From Melanopsichium pennsylvanicum (lineage: Eukaryota > Basidiomycota > Ustilaginomycetes > Ustilaginales), in NCBI GenBank assembly GCA_900208305.1, contig OAPG01000011.1:62001-126000 (forward strand): DNA of 64,000 bases. Reading direction: 5' to 3'. The translations under genes and the position numbers were made by a program. Shown here in pieces: positions 51,726 to 64,000 of the stretch (positions within the stretch are counted from its first letter, which is position 1; each line of letters opens with the position of its first letter). A model generated the notes under the pieces. That model saw only the letters and a list, made by a program, of their open reading frames with translations, searched no databases and had not been told where the DNA came from.

Positions 51726-53678
51726 GATGGCCTTTTGATGGGTCAGGTCGTGATGGGGACAAACACTTATGTTGAAAGACCGATGAGGGAGCAAAGAAGA
51801 GGTGCATTATGGAAACGCTTCAGGTGGTGCGTGTATATATGGCGCGGAGAATTGTAGATTACACAGCTGTGGACCGTGGACACAGGGATGAGAACAGGAG
51901 CAAGGATGCTTTGAAACAAGAGTCGGACGTATGGCTCCGGATCCAGATCTAGGTGAGACCAGACGTACACAAGGAAATGAGAAGGGAGAATGAGTGCTAA
52001 ACAAGTGAAACACTGGTTACATCCATCATACCGTGTCATGACTCTCGCTTGCACCACATACTGTACGTGTGTCGGGCTTGTAAAATTTATCGTACAGCAC
52101 ATAACAGCAGAGCACAGTGTAGTAAATTAATCGACAAGTGTGTACTGCACTGTATGTTGTGATGCCGCCATTCCGATGCCGCCATTCCAATGTGAGCATT
52201 CGAAAATACCGTAAACCAAAGTTTATGCATGTACAGTAATCTATCTGACTGATTGTAGTTGTGTTTTGAATGTGATTTGAATCTCCTTTTCTCCTTAGGA
52301 TGCAATCTCAATGTACTGTGATTCTGTGTGCCCGCGCGCATGGCGCTCATGGTTAATAAACAAAAATACAAAAATAGCACGGTATTAGTAGAGGGCGGCC
52401 TCTCATTTCAAGTCTTTTGTAAATCCTAAAATTCCAAGACTGCTGTGATTGTTGTGACTACAGTTGTGATAACGTATGCTTTTCCGTTTTATTTTTAATT
52501 TTAATGTTATCTTATTTTATTTTATTATTATTATCGTTCTACTATTCTATTTTATCTTCTTCTACCTTGGTTGTACAGTACAGTATGCTGCTTTACAAGT
52601 CACACCGCGTTCGGTTCCTAAAGCTACAAGGTTCAAGATAGGTTTTGGTGGTTTTGGTCAATCAAGCCAGTAACCCTACGAAGCACTTTGTCTCGCTCCG
52701 AATCACTCTCTTTACTGGTCTTGCTGAGCGACTCTCTAACACGCCAAATGCAATTAGACAAGGACAATCTAGTGATAATCAATTGCTTGTTCTATCGTTG
52801 GGTCGCATGTTGTTTTTGTTTGTTTGGCGGTGTTTTGATTACGGTCGGCTACCCTGTCATGTTCTCGGAATGACAAAAGGGTTTGATCTCGACTCATTAT
52901 GCGCTTCCAGGCACATGATTTGAAATGCTGTGCAAGGGGCTGAGGGTTTTCAGTTCTGGACCGTGTGTTGATCAAGATTACTAAATCAAGGCTCAGAGCT
53001 TGGTTCCGGATACATCTCGCCAGCCAATCTCAAGAGCAACTCCATGGACGTGTGTCGACAAGGTTCGGAGATGTCACACCGGATAAGCTTGTCGCTTTGA
53101 GCTCCATTTCACCGGTCGATCTGTGCCAGCACAAATAAAGAATCTCATCACATCGCGCATGCCGCGCGTGCATTACACAGTACATACCAATCCCACATGC
53201 GTACCTTAACCACTACCGCGACAGACTTTGTGCATAAACGACATTCATGAATTTATTGTGACAGAAATCACCGATCCCTAAGGCAGGAAAAAGAAAAAAC
53301 TATTGTCAATTTCATGCCCAATTTTAAACGTGCCACGTCTTATGCAATATTTTTCGACCGAGCTGAAACGCATCTCGGCCGATTTCTCAAATCTATCTTC
53401 TTTATTTCCGACCGAGAGAACAATCCCATCCACGATTAAACAGACAAGGGTATGTTATATCGCCAATGTGACGAGAAAGCCAAGTGAGCGAGTTTTCTTT
53501 GGTTAGTTCGCATCCGAAATTTTGAAAAGTCAAAAAAGCGTTTAGCACAGAGCCAAACAATTCAACCAAACAATTCAACCGATGATGATCGCGTTCGACT
53601 TTACCTTACAACCATACTCACACCCACGACACATTTCAACGTTGTGAACACAACGTCTTGCCTTTTCCGCATCGTTCC

Positions 53679-53709
<31 letters not shown>

Positions 53710-54096
53710 CTTCTTCTTCCTCCTTCTTGTTTTGGATACTCGCTGACTTGAGCATACTCATTCCATATTGGTTCCTTAACGCACTCATTTCAATCGCGCA
53801 ATCTTCAAAAAGTGCTCGCGCTGTTGTCTCGCTGACGTTTCATCACAGTGTTCATTGAGAGTCGTAGTAACCAAAACAAAAAGCTCCTTTCCTTCCTTGC
53901 CTTTTTGTGATCTTGCCTTTCTTCTTGTCTTGTCACTTGATTGTCATCGCTTTGCAAGTCGCGATTTCAGCTTCTTTTGCATCTGGTTTGTCTCGCCGTT
54001 TGCTCTTCTTTCTCCCCCTCCCCCGCTTCGTGGTCTCGTGTCTCTCTTTTGTCGCCTTCCTCTTGAGGTGCCGCACTCGTTTGAGATAGCTTTCCA
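51726..54096. other. Divergent intergenic region, about 2.4 kb
   Basis: Upstream DNA of the ABC transporter (minus) and PCF11 (plus). TACAGTA/TACTGTA heptamers occur at 52060, 52232, 52574 and 52579. It also holds an imperfect tandem duplication GATGCCGCCATTCC at about 52161-52190, a CTT microsatellite at 53680-53719 and a pyrimidine-rich leader from about 53880. No gene supported. Confidence 0.5.
53680..53719 (+). repeat. CTT microsatellite
   Basis: About 13 uninterrupted CTT units in the PCF11 upstream region. Confidence 0.9.
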
Positions 54097-56301
<2,205 letters not shown>

Positions 56302-56706
56302 ATTCAAATCCAAAAAAAAATAAATAAAAAAAAAATAAAAAAAAGGGGAAACAATTTTCCAGGGGGGGGGGAGCTTCATTCTTGGCAATTTTGCTTCATG
56401 TTGCATTTAAATGTGTTCCGTAGCAGATCCATGATGAATTCCCATCAACACCAAACAAGTGATTCCAATACAGGCATTCTTACCTTCAATAATTGTGTGT
56501 AAAGATGGAAGATTTGGAAAGATACAATAACTCGAATTTGCAAAATAGCTTTGTACAAAAGGGGTAGTAGTATCTAAAATTACAAAATGAAGTGAAGCAA
56601 TGTTACTGTATACCATCACAATGTGGTGTACATCGTATTCAAGATAAAATGGAACAAAGGATCCATAACCATCATCAATGCCCTTAAAGCCAAAGAAATT
56701 TTTTTT
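56302..56706. other. Convergent intergenic region PCF11/NBP35
   Basis: A/T-rich 3' flanks with A-runs near 56310-56345 and a G-run at about 56362-56371. TACTGTA occurs at 56604. No gene. Confidence 0.5.
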
Positions 56707-57942
56707 TCAATCAACGAGCAACCTAACCCTATCAATAACATCCAAATAAGCCTTTGTTGCTGGACTATCCGGATACGCATCCGTAAAACTCACCCCCAAA
56801 TCGCAACTCTTGCCAATCCTAGGATCAAGTGGAATACTACCCAAAAAGCATAACCCCAACTCATCACACAATCCCTTGGCTCCACCTGTACTCGGATAAA
56901 AAATCTCACTGTACCCCGTACAACTTGGACATACAAATCCAGCCATGTTTTCCACCACCCCCAAAATAGGTACATTCATCTTGCGACAGAATGAAATTTC
57001 TTTCCTCACATCCTGCAACGATACTTCCTGAGGTGTGGTGAGAAGAATTGCACCAGTGATACCCGATTCCTTGAGATAGGATACGATGGAAAGATGTTCA
57101 TCCGATGTACCGGGGGGTGTATCGATGAGCATGTAATCGATCAGATGTGACGACGCATCCGAGTTTGGAATCGTGGTGGTTGTTGTGGCGATTGATTGTG
57201 TGGTTTGTTCTTTTTCATCTGCTTGTTGTTCTTCTGCTTCATCTTGTTCAAGACCAGCTGTCCAATCTACGTCTTTCAGGAATTGTTTGATGAGACCATT
57301 CTTTTTTGGACCTCTCCAAATCACGGCAGAGCTGGCAGAAGGAAGCAAGAATCCAATGCTCATGGCACAAAGATTGTCGGAAACGTAGACGGGAGACCAA
57401 CCTTGAGTTGTAGAGTGAATCGTTTGTCCTGCCAAACCGAGGATGGTGGGGATGGAAGGACCGCAAATGTCAATATCCATGATAGCCACTTGCTTTTCCA
57501 CTTGTACCTCTTGTTCTGCTTGGTAATCTTGCTCGGTATGTTTAGTTTCGTCCTCTGATTCTTGTTCTGTTGTTATGGATGAGTGATGGTAATCGAAATG
57601 ACCAGAGAAGCGAGAACTGAAAGCCCAACCAAGTTGAGCCGTAAAAGTACTTTTGCCAACACCACCTTTACCGCTCATGATGAGGATCTTGTGGTTGATT
57701 CGACTCATCCTTTGCTTGATGAGTGGTAGATCTGGATCGGGACCTTTGGGTGCAGAAGCACATGCATCTTGATTGGGACATCCAGCACAAGCATCTGCTT
57801 TGCCAGCTTGTTCGGATTCGGTACCGGGGCAGTGAGCGGGTGCATTCTCGGGTACTTGGTCAGGGAGAGCTCGAGCGATGGAATCGCCAGCCAGCGCTGT
57901 GGATGGTAACGCGGGTGTAGGTGAATGCTGTACTGCTAGCAT
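56707..57942 (-). CDS. NBP35: NBP35, cytosolic Fe-S cluster assembly scaffold ATPase
   Basis: A 411-residue P-loop NTPase of the Mrp/Nbp35 family. The N-terminal ferredoxin-like motif C-x13-C-x2-C-x5-C (Cys38, 52, 55, 61) separates Nbp35 from Cfd1. The deviant Walker [10 protein letters not shown] is at 91-99, with DIDICGPS at 157-163, [10 protein letters not shown] and the C-terminal bridging CPSC (Cys338 and Cys341). With Cfd1 it assembles 4Fe-4S clusters for cytosolic and nuclear proteins. Yeast Nbp35 has 328 residues; the excess lies in two Glu/Gln/Thr-rich inserts, about 112-150 and 228-266. The ATG at 57942 (MLAVQHSPT) is the first in frame. It is divergent from STR2 over 478 bp. Confidence 0.92.
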   Translation of the reverse strand: MLAVQHSPTPALPSTALAGDSIARALPDQVPENAPAHCPGTESEQAGKADACAGCPNQDACASAPKGPDPDLPLIKQRMSRINHKILIMSGKGGVGKSTFTAQLGWAFSSRFSGHFDYHHSSITTEQESEDETKHTEQDYQAEQEVQVEKQVAIMDIDICGPSIPTILGLAGQTIHSTTQGWSPVYVSDNLCAMSIGFLLPSASSAVIWRGPKKNGLIKQFLKDVDWTAGLEQDEAEEQQADEKEQTTQSIATTTTTIPNSDASSHLIDYMLIDTPPGTSDEHLSIVSYLKESGITGAILLTTPQEVSLQDVRKEISFCRKMNVPILGVVENMAGFVCPSCTGYSEIFYPSTGGAKGLCDELGLCFLGSIPLDPRIGKSCDLGVSFTDAYPDSPATKAYLDVIDRVRLLVD

Positions 57943-58420
57943 GGCGTAAATGTATGTATGTATTTTGAGTATATTTTTGAGGTATGCTATGCGAATAGCC
58001 AAGGTGATGATGGTAAGAAAGTAGAAGCATCAATTTGTGATGGCTGAGCCAAGTCACGGTAATGTAAATATTCAATTGTATGGCTGAGGCGGAGATTACA
58101 AAAACTAGCTCAGCTCCACAGTTCTTGAAATAAATAAATTGGATTAAAGATGTGAATACACGACGATGTAACATTATAGAATATTGCATCTGTATTATTC
58201 ACTCAATCCTTGTCTTTTATGCAAATGAGTCAGTTTGTGCTGCCGCTTTCTTGTGCGCTTTCATCAGTGTTTGAAAGCTCTCTCTTCTTTCCTGTCCGTC
58301 CGTCTTTCTTGTGAGACTGTCACACAAAAGACCATCAATCCCAAATCCCAAATTCAAACATAACCTTCTTTCCTTTCTCGCCACAACATCTTTCAATCAA
58401 CACGATCCAATTTCATCACC
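57943..58420. promoter_or_regulatory. Divergent promoter region NBP35/STR2
   Basis: 478 bp shared by two genes that handle sulfur (Fe-S assembly and methionine synthesis). I see no CACGTG site that would suggest Cbf1-type sulfur control; the leader of STR2 is pyrimidine- and CA-rich. Confidence 0.4.
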
Positions 58421-60802
58421 ATGCAGCTGGCTTCATCCTCCATCCCACCCCCATCGGCGCCTTTGCCGTCCAACCGCGCCGCTTCATGTAAAAAAGACTA
58501 CCAAGTCGGAACTTCAATTCCAGCAAACATGGCCCATGCCGTCTCAGTCTCCCTGCCCCTTTGGAGTGACAACATCGACTACGAAGAAGGACGTCTCTCC
58601 AATTCAATGGAGACTGGTTACCCTCGTTTTTTCATTCATCGCTCCATACAGCGTCTTGCAACTCTACTTCGCTCCAAATTCGCACGACCTGAAGAGGCAT
58701 GCATCCTCTTGCCAACTGCCAACATCGCAGAGATGTGCAGGGACTTTATGCGATCTCAAACCAATCACTCACATAAGGTGTTGCCCATTCGTATCGTGCG
58801 ATTCAGTATGCTCGAACACACCGTCCCCACCTCGGCCGAGGCAGCCAGTAGCACCAGTAGTACCAGCTCCAGCACTGCAGAGCTCCAATCAGAAAACTAT
58901 CGGTATCATGCAGGTAAAACCACCACAGCGCATTACATTTTCATCATCTTTTTTCCACAAGATGCTTTCCCGTTGGCCAAAAGCTTCTGGCAGCACACAG
59001 GTGATGGTATTACTAGCAGACAGGCAGAACGTTTCTTGAGCCTTTTGGAACAACCTGGTATGCCTGCAAAGTCCATTCCTGATTCTTCTTCCTTCTCTAC
59101 CACAAGAACCTCGACCGCAGATGCAGCTTCTACCCCCAATGTTGACGATATCTATAGGAAACCGGTAGGTGGATCAGCAGGAAAACGCTTCTATAACCGC
59201 TATACCCGCTCCACCAACGCTACCGCTACCTCTACTTCTACCACAACCAGCGCTACCGCCACTCCATCCCCCACCTCAACCGCTCCTCAAACTCCGTCTT
59301 CCAGTGGCATCCTGCGTCGGCCGTCCAGTGCTCAAGACGATTTGTCCGCCAGCACTGCTAGTCTTTCGGGCGTTACACCTGCCAACAACATCCACAGCAA
59401 CTCGTCTACGATCGAACAACAAGCCAACAACCTTTCCGAATCTGGCTCTTCCGACCTCGTGACGTATGTAGAAGAGCGTTATGGAAGGAACCTGCCACTT
59501 TCTTCCGCTCCCTCAGCCAAGCTCGCTTTACGTCGTCGCATCGCAGGAACTCTGCTCTCTGATCGTTCTCCTACCACGTCTACCGAAGCACCGGCAGATG
59601 AAGCGGTCGAGACTTCACGTACAGGTACTGGCGTCACCGAAAACGACGTGTACCTTTACCCATGTGGAATGTCGGCCATCTTTCACGCTCATCAACTTGC
59701 CATGCGCGCAGCACCTCACCTCAACATCAGCAGCAAACGAGGCGGTAGTGAGGGTGTCAGGAATGTGGGGAAAAGCGTTTGTTTTGGATTTCCTTATACC
59801 GACACGTTGAAGATTTTGCAAAAATTCGGTCCAGGTTGTCATTTTTTCGGTCTAGGTCTTGATTCCGATCTTGACACGTTCGAACAACACATTCTCTCCC
59901 AACAACATTCATCCGATCGAATCTTGGCACTGTTTTGCGAATTCCCTTCCAACCCGTTATTGAGATCGCCGAATTTGACGAGGATACGCGAGTTGGCGGA
60001 TCGGTATGATTTTTTGGTTTGTGTGGATGAAACGATTGGCAATTTTGTGAATGTGGAAGTGTTGCCTTTTGCGGATGTTTTGGTTTCTTCGTTGACAAAG
60101 GTGTTTTCAGGAGATGCGAATGTTATGGGTGGAAGTATGGTTTTGAATCCTCATGGAAAGTATTATGGTACACTTTGTAGAGTGCTCAATGGAGATGATG
60201 GAGTTGGAGGTTTGTATGAGGATACGTTTTTTGATGAAGATGCGATTTTCATGGAACGCAATTCTCGCGATTTTATTCGAAGAATAGTTAAGATTGATCA
60301 GAATGCTAGGGCTATTACTGAGATGCTTTGGGGTCAAAAACAAAGTCAGAAAGAAGGAGGAAAAGGGCAAGGTGTTATTAAGGATGTATTCTATCCCAAG
60401 TATCAGACTAGGTTGAATTATGATACTTGTCGTAGAAAAAAAGGCTTCACTTCTTTCAGCGATATGGTAGATCAAGGTGGAGGATATGGTGGATTGTTCA
60501 GTATCACTTTCAAAAGTGAAGAAGCAAGCAGGGTTTTTTACGACACTTTGACATGTGCAAAAGGTCCAAGTTTAGGTACAAACCTTACTTTAGCTAGTCC
60601 TTATACCATCTTGGCACATTATGGAGAGTTGGAATGGGCAGCAGAATTTGGAGTCGAAAGAGGTTTGGTTAGGGTTTCCATCGGGTTAGAGGATGAAGCG
60701 TTTTTGGTGAAAATGTTTAAGACGAGTTTGGAGGCGGCTGAAAAGGCACATATCCAATTCTTACAACAGCAGGAGAACAACAAGGAGGAGCAAAAAGTGT
60801 AA
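58421..60802 (+). CDS. STR2: Cystathionine gamma-synthase, STR2 type
   Basis: A 793-residue PLP enzyme of the Cys/Met metabolism family that joins an activated homoserine with cysteine to give cystathionine. The fungal STR2-type N-terminal region is present (SLPLWSDNIDYEEG, ETGYPRFFIH). The catalytic domain shows YPCGMSAIFHAHQ, the PLP Asp in VDETIGNF, and the Schiff-base lysine Lys560 in SSLTKVFSGDANVMGGS. Ser/Thr-rich inserts at about 145-170 and 220-345 split the N-terminal half and make it longer than usual (yeast Str2 is 639 residues). The start is ATCACCATGC. From about 59750 codon choice changes sharply from C-ending to G/T-ending. It converges on BUB3 with 133 bp between. Confidence 0.88.
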   Translation: MQLASSSIPPPSAPLPSNRAASCKKDYQVGTSIPANMAHAVSVSLPLWSDNIDYEEGRLSNSMETGYPRFFIHRSIQRLATLLRSKFARPEEACILLPTANIAEMCRDFMRSQTNHSHKVLPIRIVRFSMLEHTVPTSAEAASSTSSTSSSTAELQSENYRYHAGKTTTAHYIFIIFFPQDAFPLAKSFWQHTGDGITSRQAERFLSLLEQPGMPAKSIPDSSSFSTTRTSTADAASTPNVDDIYRKPVGGSAGKRFYNRYTRSTNATATSTSTTTSATATPSPTSTAPQTPSSSGILRRPSSAQDDLSASTASLSGVTPANNIHSNSSTIEQQANNLSESGSSDLVTYVEERYGRNLPLSSAPSAKLALRRRIAGTLLSDRSPTTSTEAPADEAVETSRTGTGVTENDVYLYPCGMSAIFHAHQLAMRAAPHLNISSKRGGSEGVRNVGKSVCFGFPYTDTLKILQKFGPGCHFFGLGLDSDLDTFEQHILSQQHSSDRILALFCEFPSNPLLRSPNLTRIRELADRYDFLVCVDETIGNFVNVEVLPFADVLVSSLTKVFSGDANVMGGSMVLNPHGKYYGTLCRVLNGDDGVGGLYEDTFFDEDAIFMERNSRDFIRRIVKIDQNARAITEMLWGQKQSQKEGGKGQGVIKDVFYPKYQTRLNYDTCRRKKGFTSFSDMVDQGGGYGGLFSITFKSEEASRVFYDTLTCAKGPSLGTNLTLASPYTILAHYGELEWAAEFGVERGLVRVSIGLEDEAFLVKMFKTSLEAAEKAHIQFLQQQENNKEEQKV

Positions 60803-60811
60803 GAACATACT

Positions 60812-60852
60812 CGATATTCACACGCACACACACACGCAGACACACACACATA
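60812..60852 (+). repeat. CA-rich microsatellite
   Basis: An imperfect CACACACACGCAGACACACACA run just after the STR2 stop codon. Confidence 0.7.
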
Positions 60853-60935
60853 CATTCAAAAGCTTTTGTTTTTGCCATTCGAATTGTTTTTGTTTTCCGA
60901 GGAAAGGGAAACGGGAATGTACAATCTCCTTCAAT

Positions 60936-62617
60936 TCACCCAAGGTTATGAAACTTTTCTAGCTGAGATGGGGGGTTTTTCTTTTTTGAAGTGGAAGCAC
61001 TACTACTACTGCTACCAGTGGTGGTGGAGGATTTGAGTTTTGGTTTGCATTCTTCCCAGACGCATGTTTTGAGTATCAACTGAACCGTGTTACTATGACT
61101 CTCTTCTTTCTCCTTTACGTCATTACCGGTAGCGATCAAAAGCAATTTACCTTGACCATCAAATGCTCCCGCAGTCACCGCCACTATTGCTGTACTGCTA
61201 CTACTGCTGCTGCTGCCGCTGCTGTTGGTAAAGGTGGGGTGGAATAATTTTGTATATTGTCGTATCCTCTTTTTAGCACCTGCATCCCAGATTGATACCA
61301 CTCCGTCTCCTCCTAAACTTGCAAATGTACCGTGTCTTTTTTTTTTCCGGATCCGTTTCGCACACATTCATCATCAACACGTTTATAAGACAAAAATAAA
61401 ATCTTTGTTGTCAGCCCCGAGACATCGGAAAGCAAAGCAAAGAAGAAACCGAAGAATGGTCAAGAAATTACCATACGGTGGTGAGGTGATGGGAAAGATT
61501 TTTTTTTTTTTGGGGGGAATTTTCGGACTTACGTTGGATGAAAGGCAACCGCATGAACCGGGTATACAATATCATAAGGCATTTCCAAATCGTCTCGACC
61601 ATGGTCGTTGTCTTGAACCATATCATCCTGCTCACGTTGTGGATGAGTGGTTGTGACTGTGTGTCTGTGACATTTAAAGGCATATTTACCAGCTTGGATC
61701 TTTGCACTTGGATCGAAAAATTCTACGGCCACTCTACCCTCTACACTGCTCATCACATAACCATCTCCAGCGGGCATGCATCTCAAATCCCTTGCCATGA
61801 ATTTCAAACTCGATTCGCGCTTCTGGTCTGGTTGCCAGTCTCTCGCCTTTACCTCTTGGCCCTGCGCTTCTTTTTGGATGGTTGTTTTGAGCGGAAGAAG
61901 GTCGTATACGTAAACGTGACGTGCTGCCATGGCGACCACAAGGCGAGGGGTAGAATCTCGAGGTGTTGCTTTGCCTGGTGTACTGGCAGAGTAGATAAGC
62001 GTGGGTTCCGAAGCGTTGTTAAAGCATGAGTAAGGTGGGGAGATATCCATTGCGATGACTTTATCAGGCATTTGCAGCGTCTTGAGTAGACCATTGTTGG
62101 AAAAGCCAGAAATATCGATGGATGCATCCGAGTGATTGAGAGCAACATTCCAGATTTTAAGCGTTCGATCCGCCGAGCCTGAAATCAAGAGGTTGGTTTG
62201 AGGACAATAGCGCAGTTTAAGCACGGAATCGTCATGCTTTCCAAGAATCAAGGTTTTACCGGTAGCAAGGTCGAGCAGACGTACTCTACGATCCACACAA
62301 GCGCTGGCAGCTAGATGCGAGGTTATGAAACATACGTCTAACACTGGCGCTTGGTGTGCGAAAGTCTGTTGTTTGTGCAATGCGTCGTAGATTGATGTGG
62401 AAGCCGATTTCAACGAGGTAGGGTGAATGCGATAGTGATGCACATGATGATCCCATGATGAGATGAGGACGTCAATCGGATCAGTATTGATATCGGTTGT
62501 TGCGGTAGGGGTGAATACGATCGAAGATATCAAGTCACGAGGTGGATCTGGAAGGTACAAATCGGTTGAGGAGGGAGATGCTGATACTGATGTTGATGCT
62601 GGTGGTGGTAAATTGTG

Positions 62618-62651
<34 letters not shown>

Positions 62652-62659
62652 TGCGACAT
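60936..62659 (-). CDS. BUB3: BUB3 spindle-checkpoint WD40 protein, one intron
   Basis: Exons (minus strand) 62659-61533 and 61335-60936 give 508 residues. The 197-nt intron starts GTAAGT, has a CTGAC near 61413 and ends in an A-run AAAAAG instead of the usual pyrimidine-CAG. Splicing joins VAFHP to THGTFASLGGDG, the conserved Bub3 blade 6. SSVEGRVAVEFFD, KYAFKCHR and VYPVHAVAFHP are strongly Bub3-like rather than Rae1-like. Bub3 brings Bub1 and Mad3/BubR1 to kinetochores and belongs to the mitotic checkpoint complex that inhibits the APC/C. The protein is much longer than yeast Bub3 (341). The extra length is Ser-rich termini (nine Ser from residue 5), an acidic insert before blade 6 and a Ser/Lys-rich C-terminus. 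Confidence 0.88.
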
Positions 62660-63300
62660 AATGAATCAAGGCGTGGTGTTTAATGAAGCAACGAATTGTT
62701 GACGGTCGAGAAGCAAGATGTTTCCAAGTGTTGGACTCGCTTGATAACTCGATTAATAAAATGATCACGACGAGGTGTAAGTCTTTGTTGACTGAAAACC
62801 AATATGTCCCACTTTTACCCACGCGCCTATATTGTGTCCTTTAATACATCATAACATTTATGTTGCAGCCATGGTTACCGTCGTTGCTTTCAACCGTGGT
62901 GTCTCGGCCCACAGCTTCAGGTACACGTGTCTCAGTCTCATCACGAGCAGAGTCTTAAGCTTGCTCGCCATCCCTTTGGCTGGTGTCTTTACACCATCTT
63001 GATCACCATCAGATACTGGCTTTAAGAGGCAGTGTCAAGTTTTCTTTCTCCCCTGCTCGTCCTTCATCTTCGCTGTTCTTGTCACAGCCGCCATCCAGAC
63101 CTTACACCAGCGATATTAACTCAGCACTTCCTCTTTCGCTTTTTCTTTGGCTTCCGATTTTTTCTCCAACCGCCACTTCGGCCACGGTCTACTCCTTCCT
63201 CTCTAGCTCATCTTCCAGGCTCGAGCGCTTACCCACGCCATTAGTCAAGTCCCAGTTGTGACCTCGTCGGCTCTCAACTTGATCGGAGCTTTTCGCAGCG
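62660..63300. promoter_or_regulatory. Divergent intergenic region BUB3 / secreted repeat protein
   Basis: 641 bp. The right half (about 63030-63240) is pyrimidine-rich and fits a promoter and leader for the plus-strand gene. Short plus-strand open frames there are composition artefacts. Confidence 0.45.
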
Positions 63301-64000
63301 ATGATCGGTACCTATCATCTTGTTCTTGTTCTGTTGGTCCTTGCGGTCTCGAGAGTCTGTCACGCAGGTGACAACGACTTTTGGAGAGAGGTGGTGGAGA
63401 AGCTGACCCCATCCGCCCAAGATGGAGATGAACAGGCTAAAATTTTGTTTAGCAAACTTGAATCTGATCAATCGCAGCACCTCAACAACGATGCAGCTCA
63501 AACTGATCCATCGACTTCAATCAAATCGCGCCTCAACGATGCTCCAGGCTCCTTCCATCCCGTTTACAATATCCCAGATCCCTCCTATCCTGTTGGCGAT
63601 GCTCCAGATTCCTTCTACCATTTTCACAGTGCTCCAGGTTCCTCCCATCCTGTTGGAGATGCTCCAGATTCCTTCTACCATGTTCACAGTGCTCCAGGTT
63701 CCTCCTATCCCATTGGCGATTCTTTGCCTTACGATATTCCAGGTTCCTCCCATCCCGTTGGTGATGCTCCAGATTCTTTCTACCATGTTCACAGTGCTCC
63801 AGGTTCCTCCTATCCCATTGGCGATTCTTTGCCTTACGATATTCCAGGTTCCTCCCATCCCGTTGGTGATGCTCCAGATTCTTTCTACCATGTTCACAGT
63901 GCTCCAGGTTCCTCCTATCCCGTTGGCGATTCTTGGCCTTACGATATTCCAGGTTCCTCCCATCCCGTTGGCGACTTTTTGCCTTACGATATTCCAGGTG
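63301..64000 (+). CDS. Secreted protein of alternating 20/15-residue tandem repeats (partial, 3' end off window)
   Basis: The frame is open from the ATG at 63301 to the window end, 233 codons without a stop. Residues 1-22 form a clear signal peptide (MIGTYHLVLVLLVLAVSRVCHA, likely cut before GDND). A unique charged segment follows to about residue 78. From there the protein consists of two modules. Module A, 20 residues (GDAPDSFYHVHSAPGSSYPI), begins at 63595, 63655, 63760 and 63865. Module B, 15 residues (GDSLPYDIPGSSHPV), begins at 63715, 63820, 63925 and 63970 (cut). A degenerate A-like unit lies at 63535. The secreted part seen so far has no cysteine and no Lys-Arg processing site. I do not recognise a family. 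A cell-wall or secreted plant-interaction protein is inferred only from architecture. Confidence 0.8.
   Translation, partial: MIGTYHLVLVLLVLAVSRVCHAGDNDFWREVVEKLTPSAQDGDEQAKILFSKLESDQSQHLNNDAAQTDPSTSIKSRLNDAPGSFHPVYNIPDPSYPVGDAPDSFYHFHSAPGSSHPVGDAPDSFYHVHSAPGSSYPIGDSLPYDIPGSSHPVGDAPDSFYHVHSAPGSSYPIGDSLPYDIPGSSHPVGDAPDSFYHVHSAPGSSYPVGDSWPYDIPGSSHPVGDFLPYDIPG
63535..64000 (+). repeat. Modular coding tandem repeat, 105-bp A+B unit
   Basis: Module A is 60 bp and module B 45 bp; together they repeat with a 105-bp period (63655, 63760, 63865). The module order is A'-A-A-B-A-B-A-B-B. Copies are nearly identical at DNA level, indicating recent expansion. Confidence 0.9.

Noticed and set aside
63517..63963. 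Minus-strand repeat open frame (GGTWNIV-type repeats)
   Set aside because: Antisense of the plus-strand secreted repeat protein, which has an ATG, a signal peptide and a leader; the antisense frame has none.

Overview
The window is eukaryotic nuclear DNA from a fungus, most likely a basidiomycete of the smut lineage (Ustilaginales). This is inferred from gene content, mostly intron-free genes with a few GTAAGT/CTGAC/AG introns, compact convergent gene pairs, and pyrimidine-rich leaders before many start codons. No species is assigned. I see no CRISPR array, rRNA gene or prokaryotic feature.

Layout. 0-5 kb: an intron-containing tRNA-Glu(CTC), a decayed transposon-like stretch and an epoxide-hydrolase-type gene. 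5-8 kb: a prenylated ubiquitin-fold protein (UBL3/MUB type) converging on the ribosome-biogenesis WD40 protein MAK11. 10-17 kb: a 2252-residue RA-PH scaffold protein. 19-27 kb: a sugar transporter with one intron, a large F-box protein and a GH15 glucoamylase. The transporter and glucoamylase would fit starch or maltodextrin use, but they are separated by the F-box gene and no co-regulation is shown. 29-33 kb: a P5B ATPase (YPK9/ATP13A2 type). 34-39 kb: MIM1 (mitochondrial outer membrane) divergent from CDC16/APC6, then a mitochondrial dicarboxylate carrier with one intron. 41-45 kb: a three-exon glyoxylate/hydroxypyruvate reductase and a 2H phosphoesterase. 45-46.6 kb: an LTR-like retroelement relic. 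46.8-51.7 kb: a PDR-type ABC transporter. 54-62.7 kb: PCF11 with a 42-glutamine tract, NBP35, cystathionine gamma-synthase STR2 and a two-exon BUB3. From 63.3 kb to the end: the 5' part of a secreted protein made of alternating 20- and 15-residue repeats, cut by the window edge.

Most genes are single-copy housekeeping genes and do not form one pathway. BUB3 and CDC16 belong to the same spindle checkpoint/APC axis, but they lie 23 kb apart. The less ordinary content is the truncated secreted repeat protein, a TACAGTA/TACTGTA heptamer that recurs only between genes, a coding-strand compositional switch inside at least four genes, and retroelement relics.
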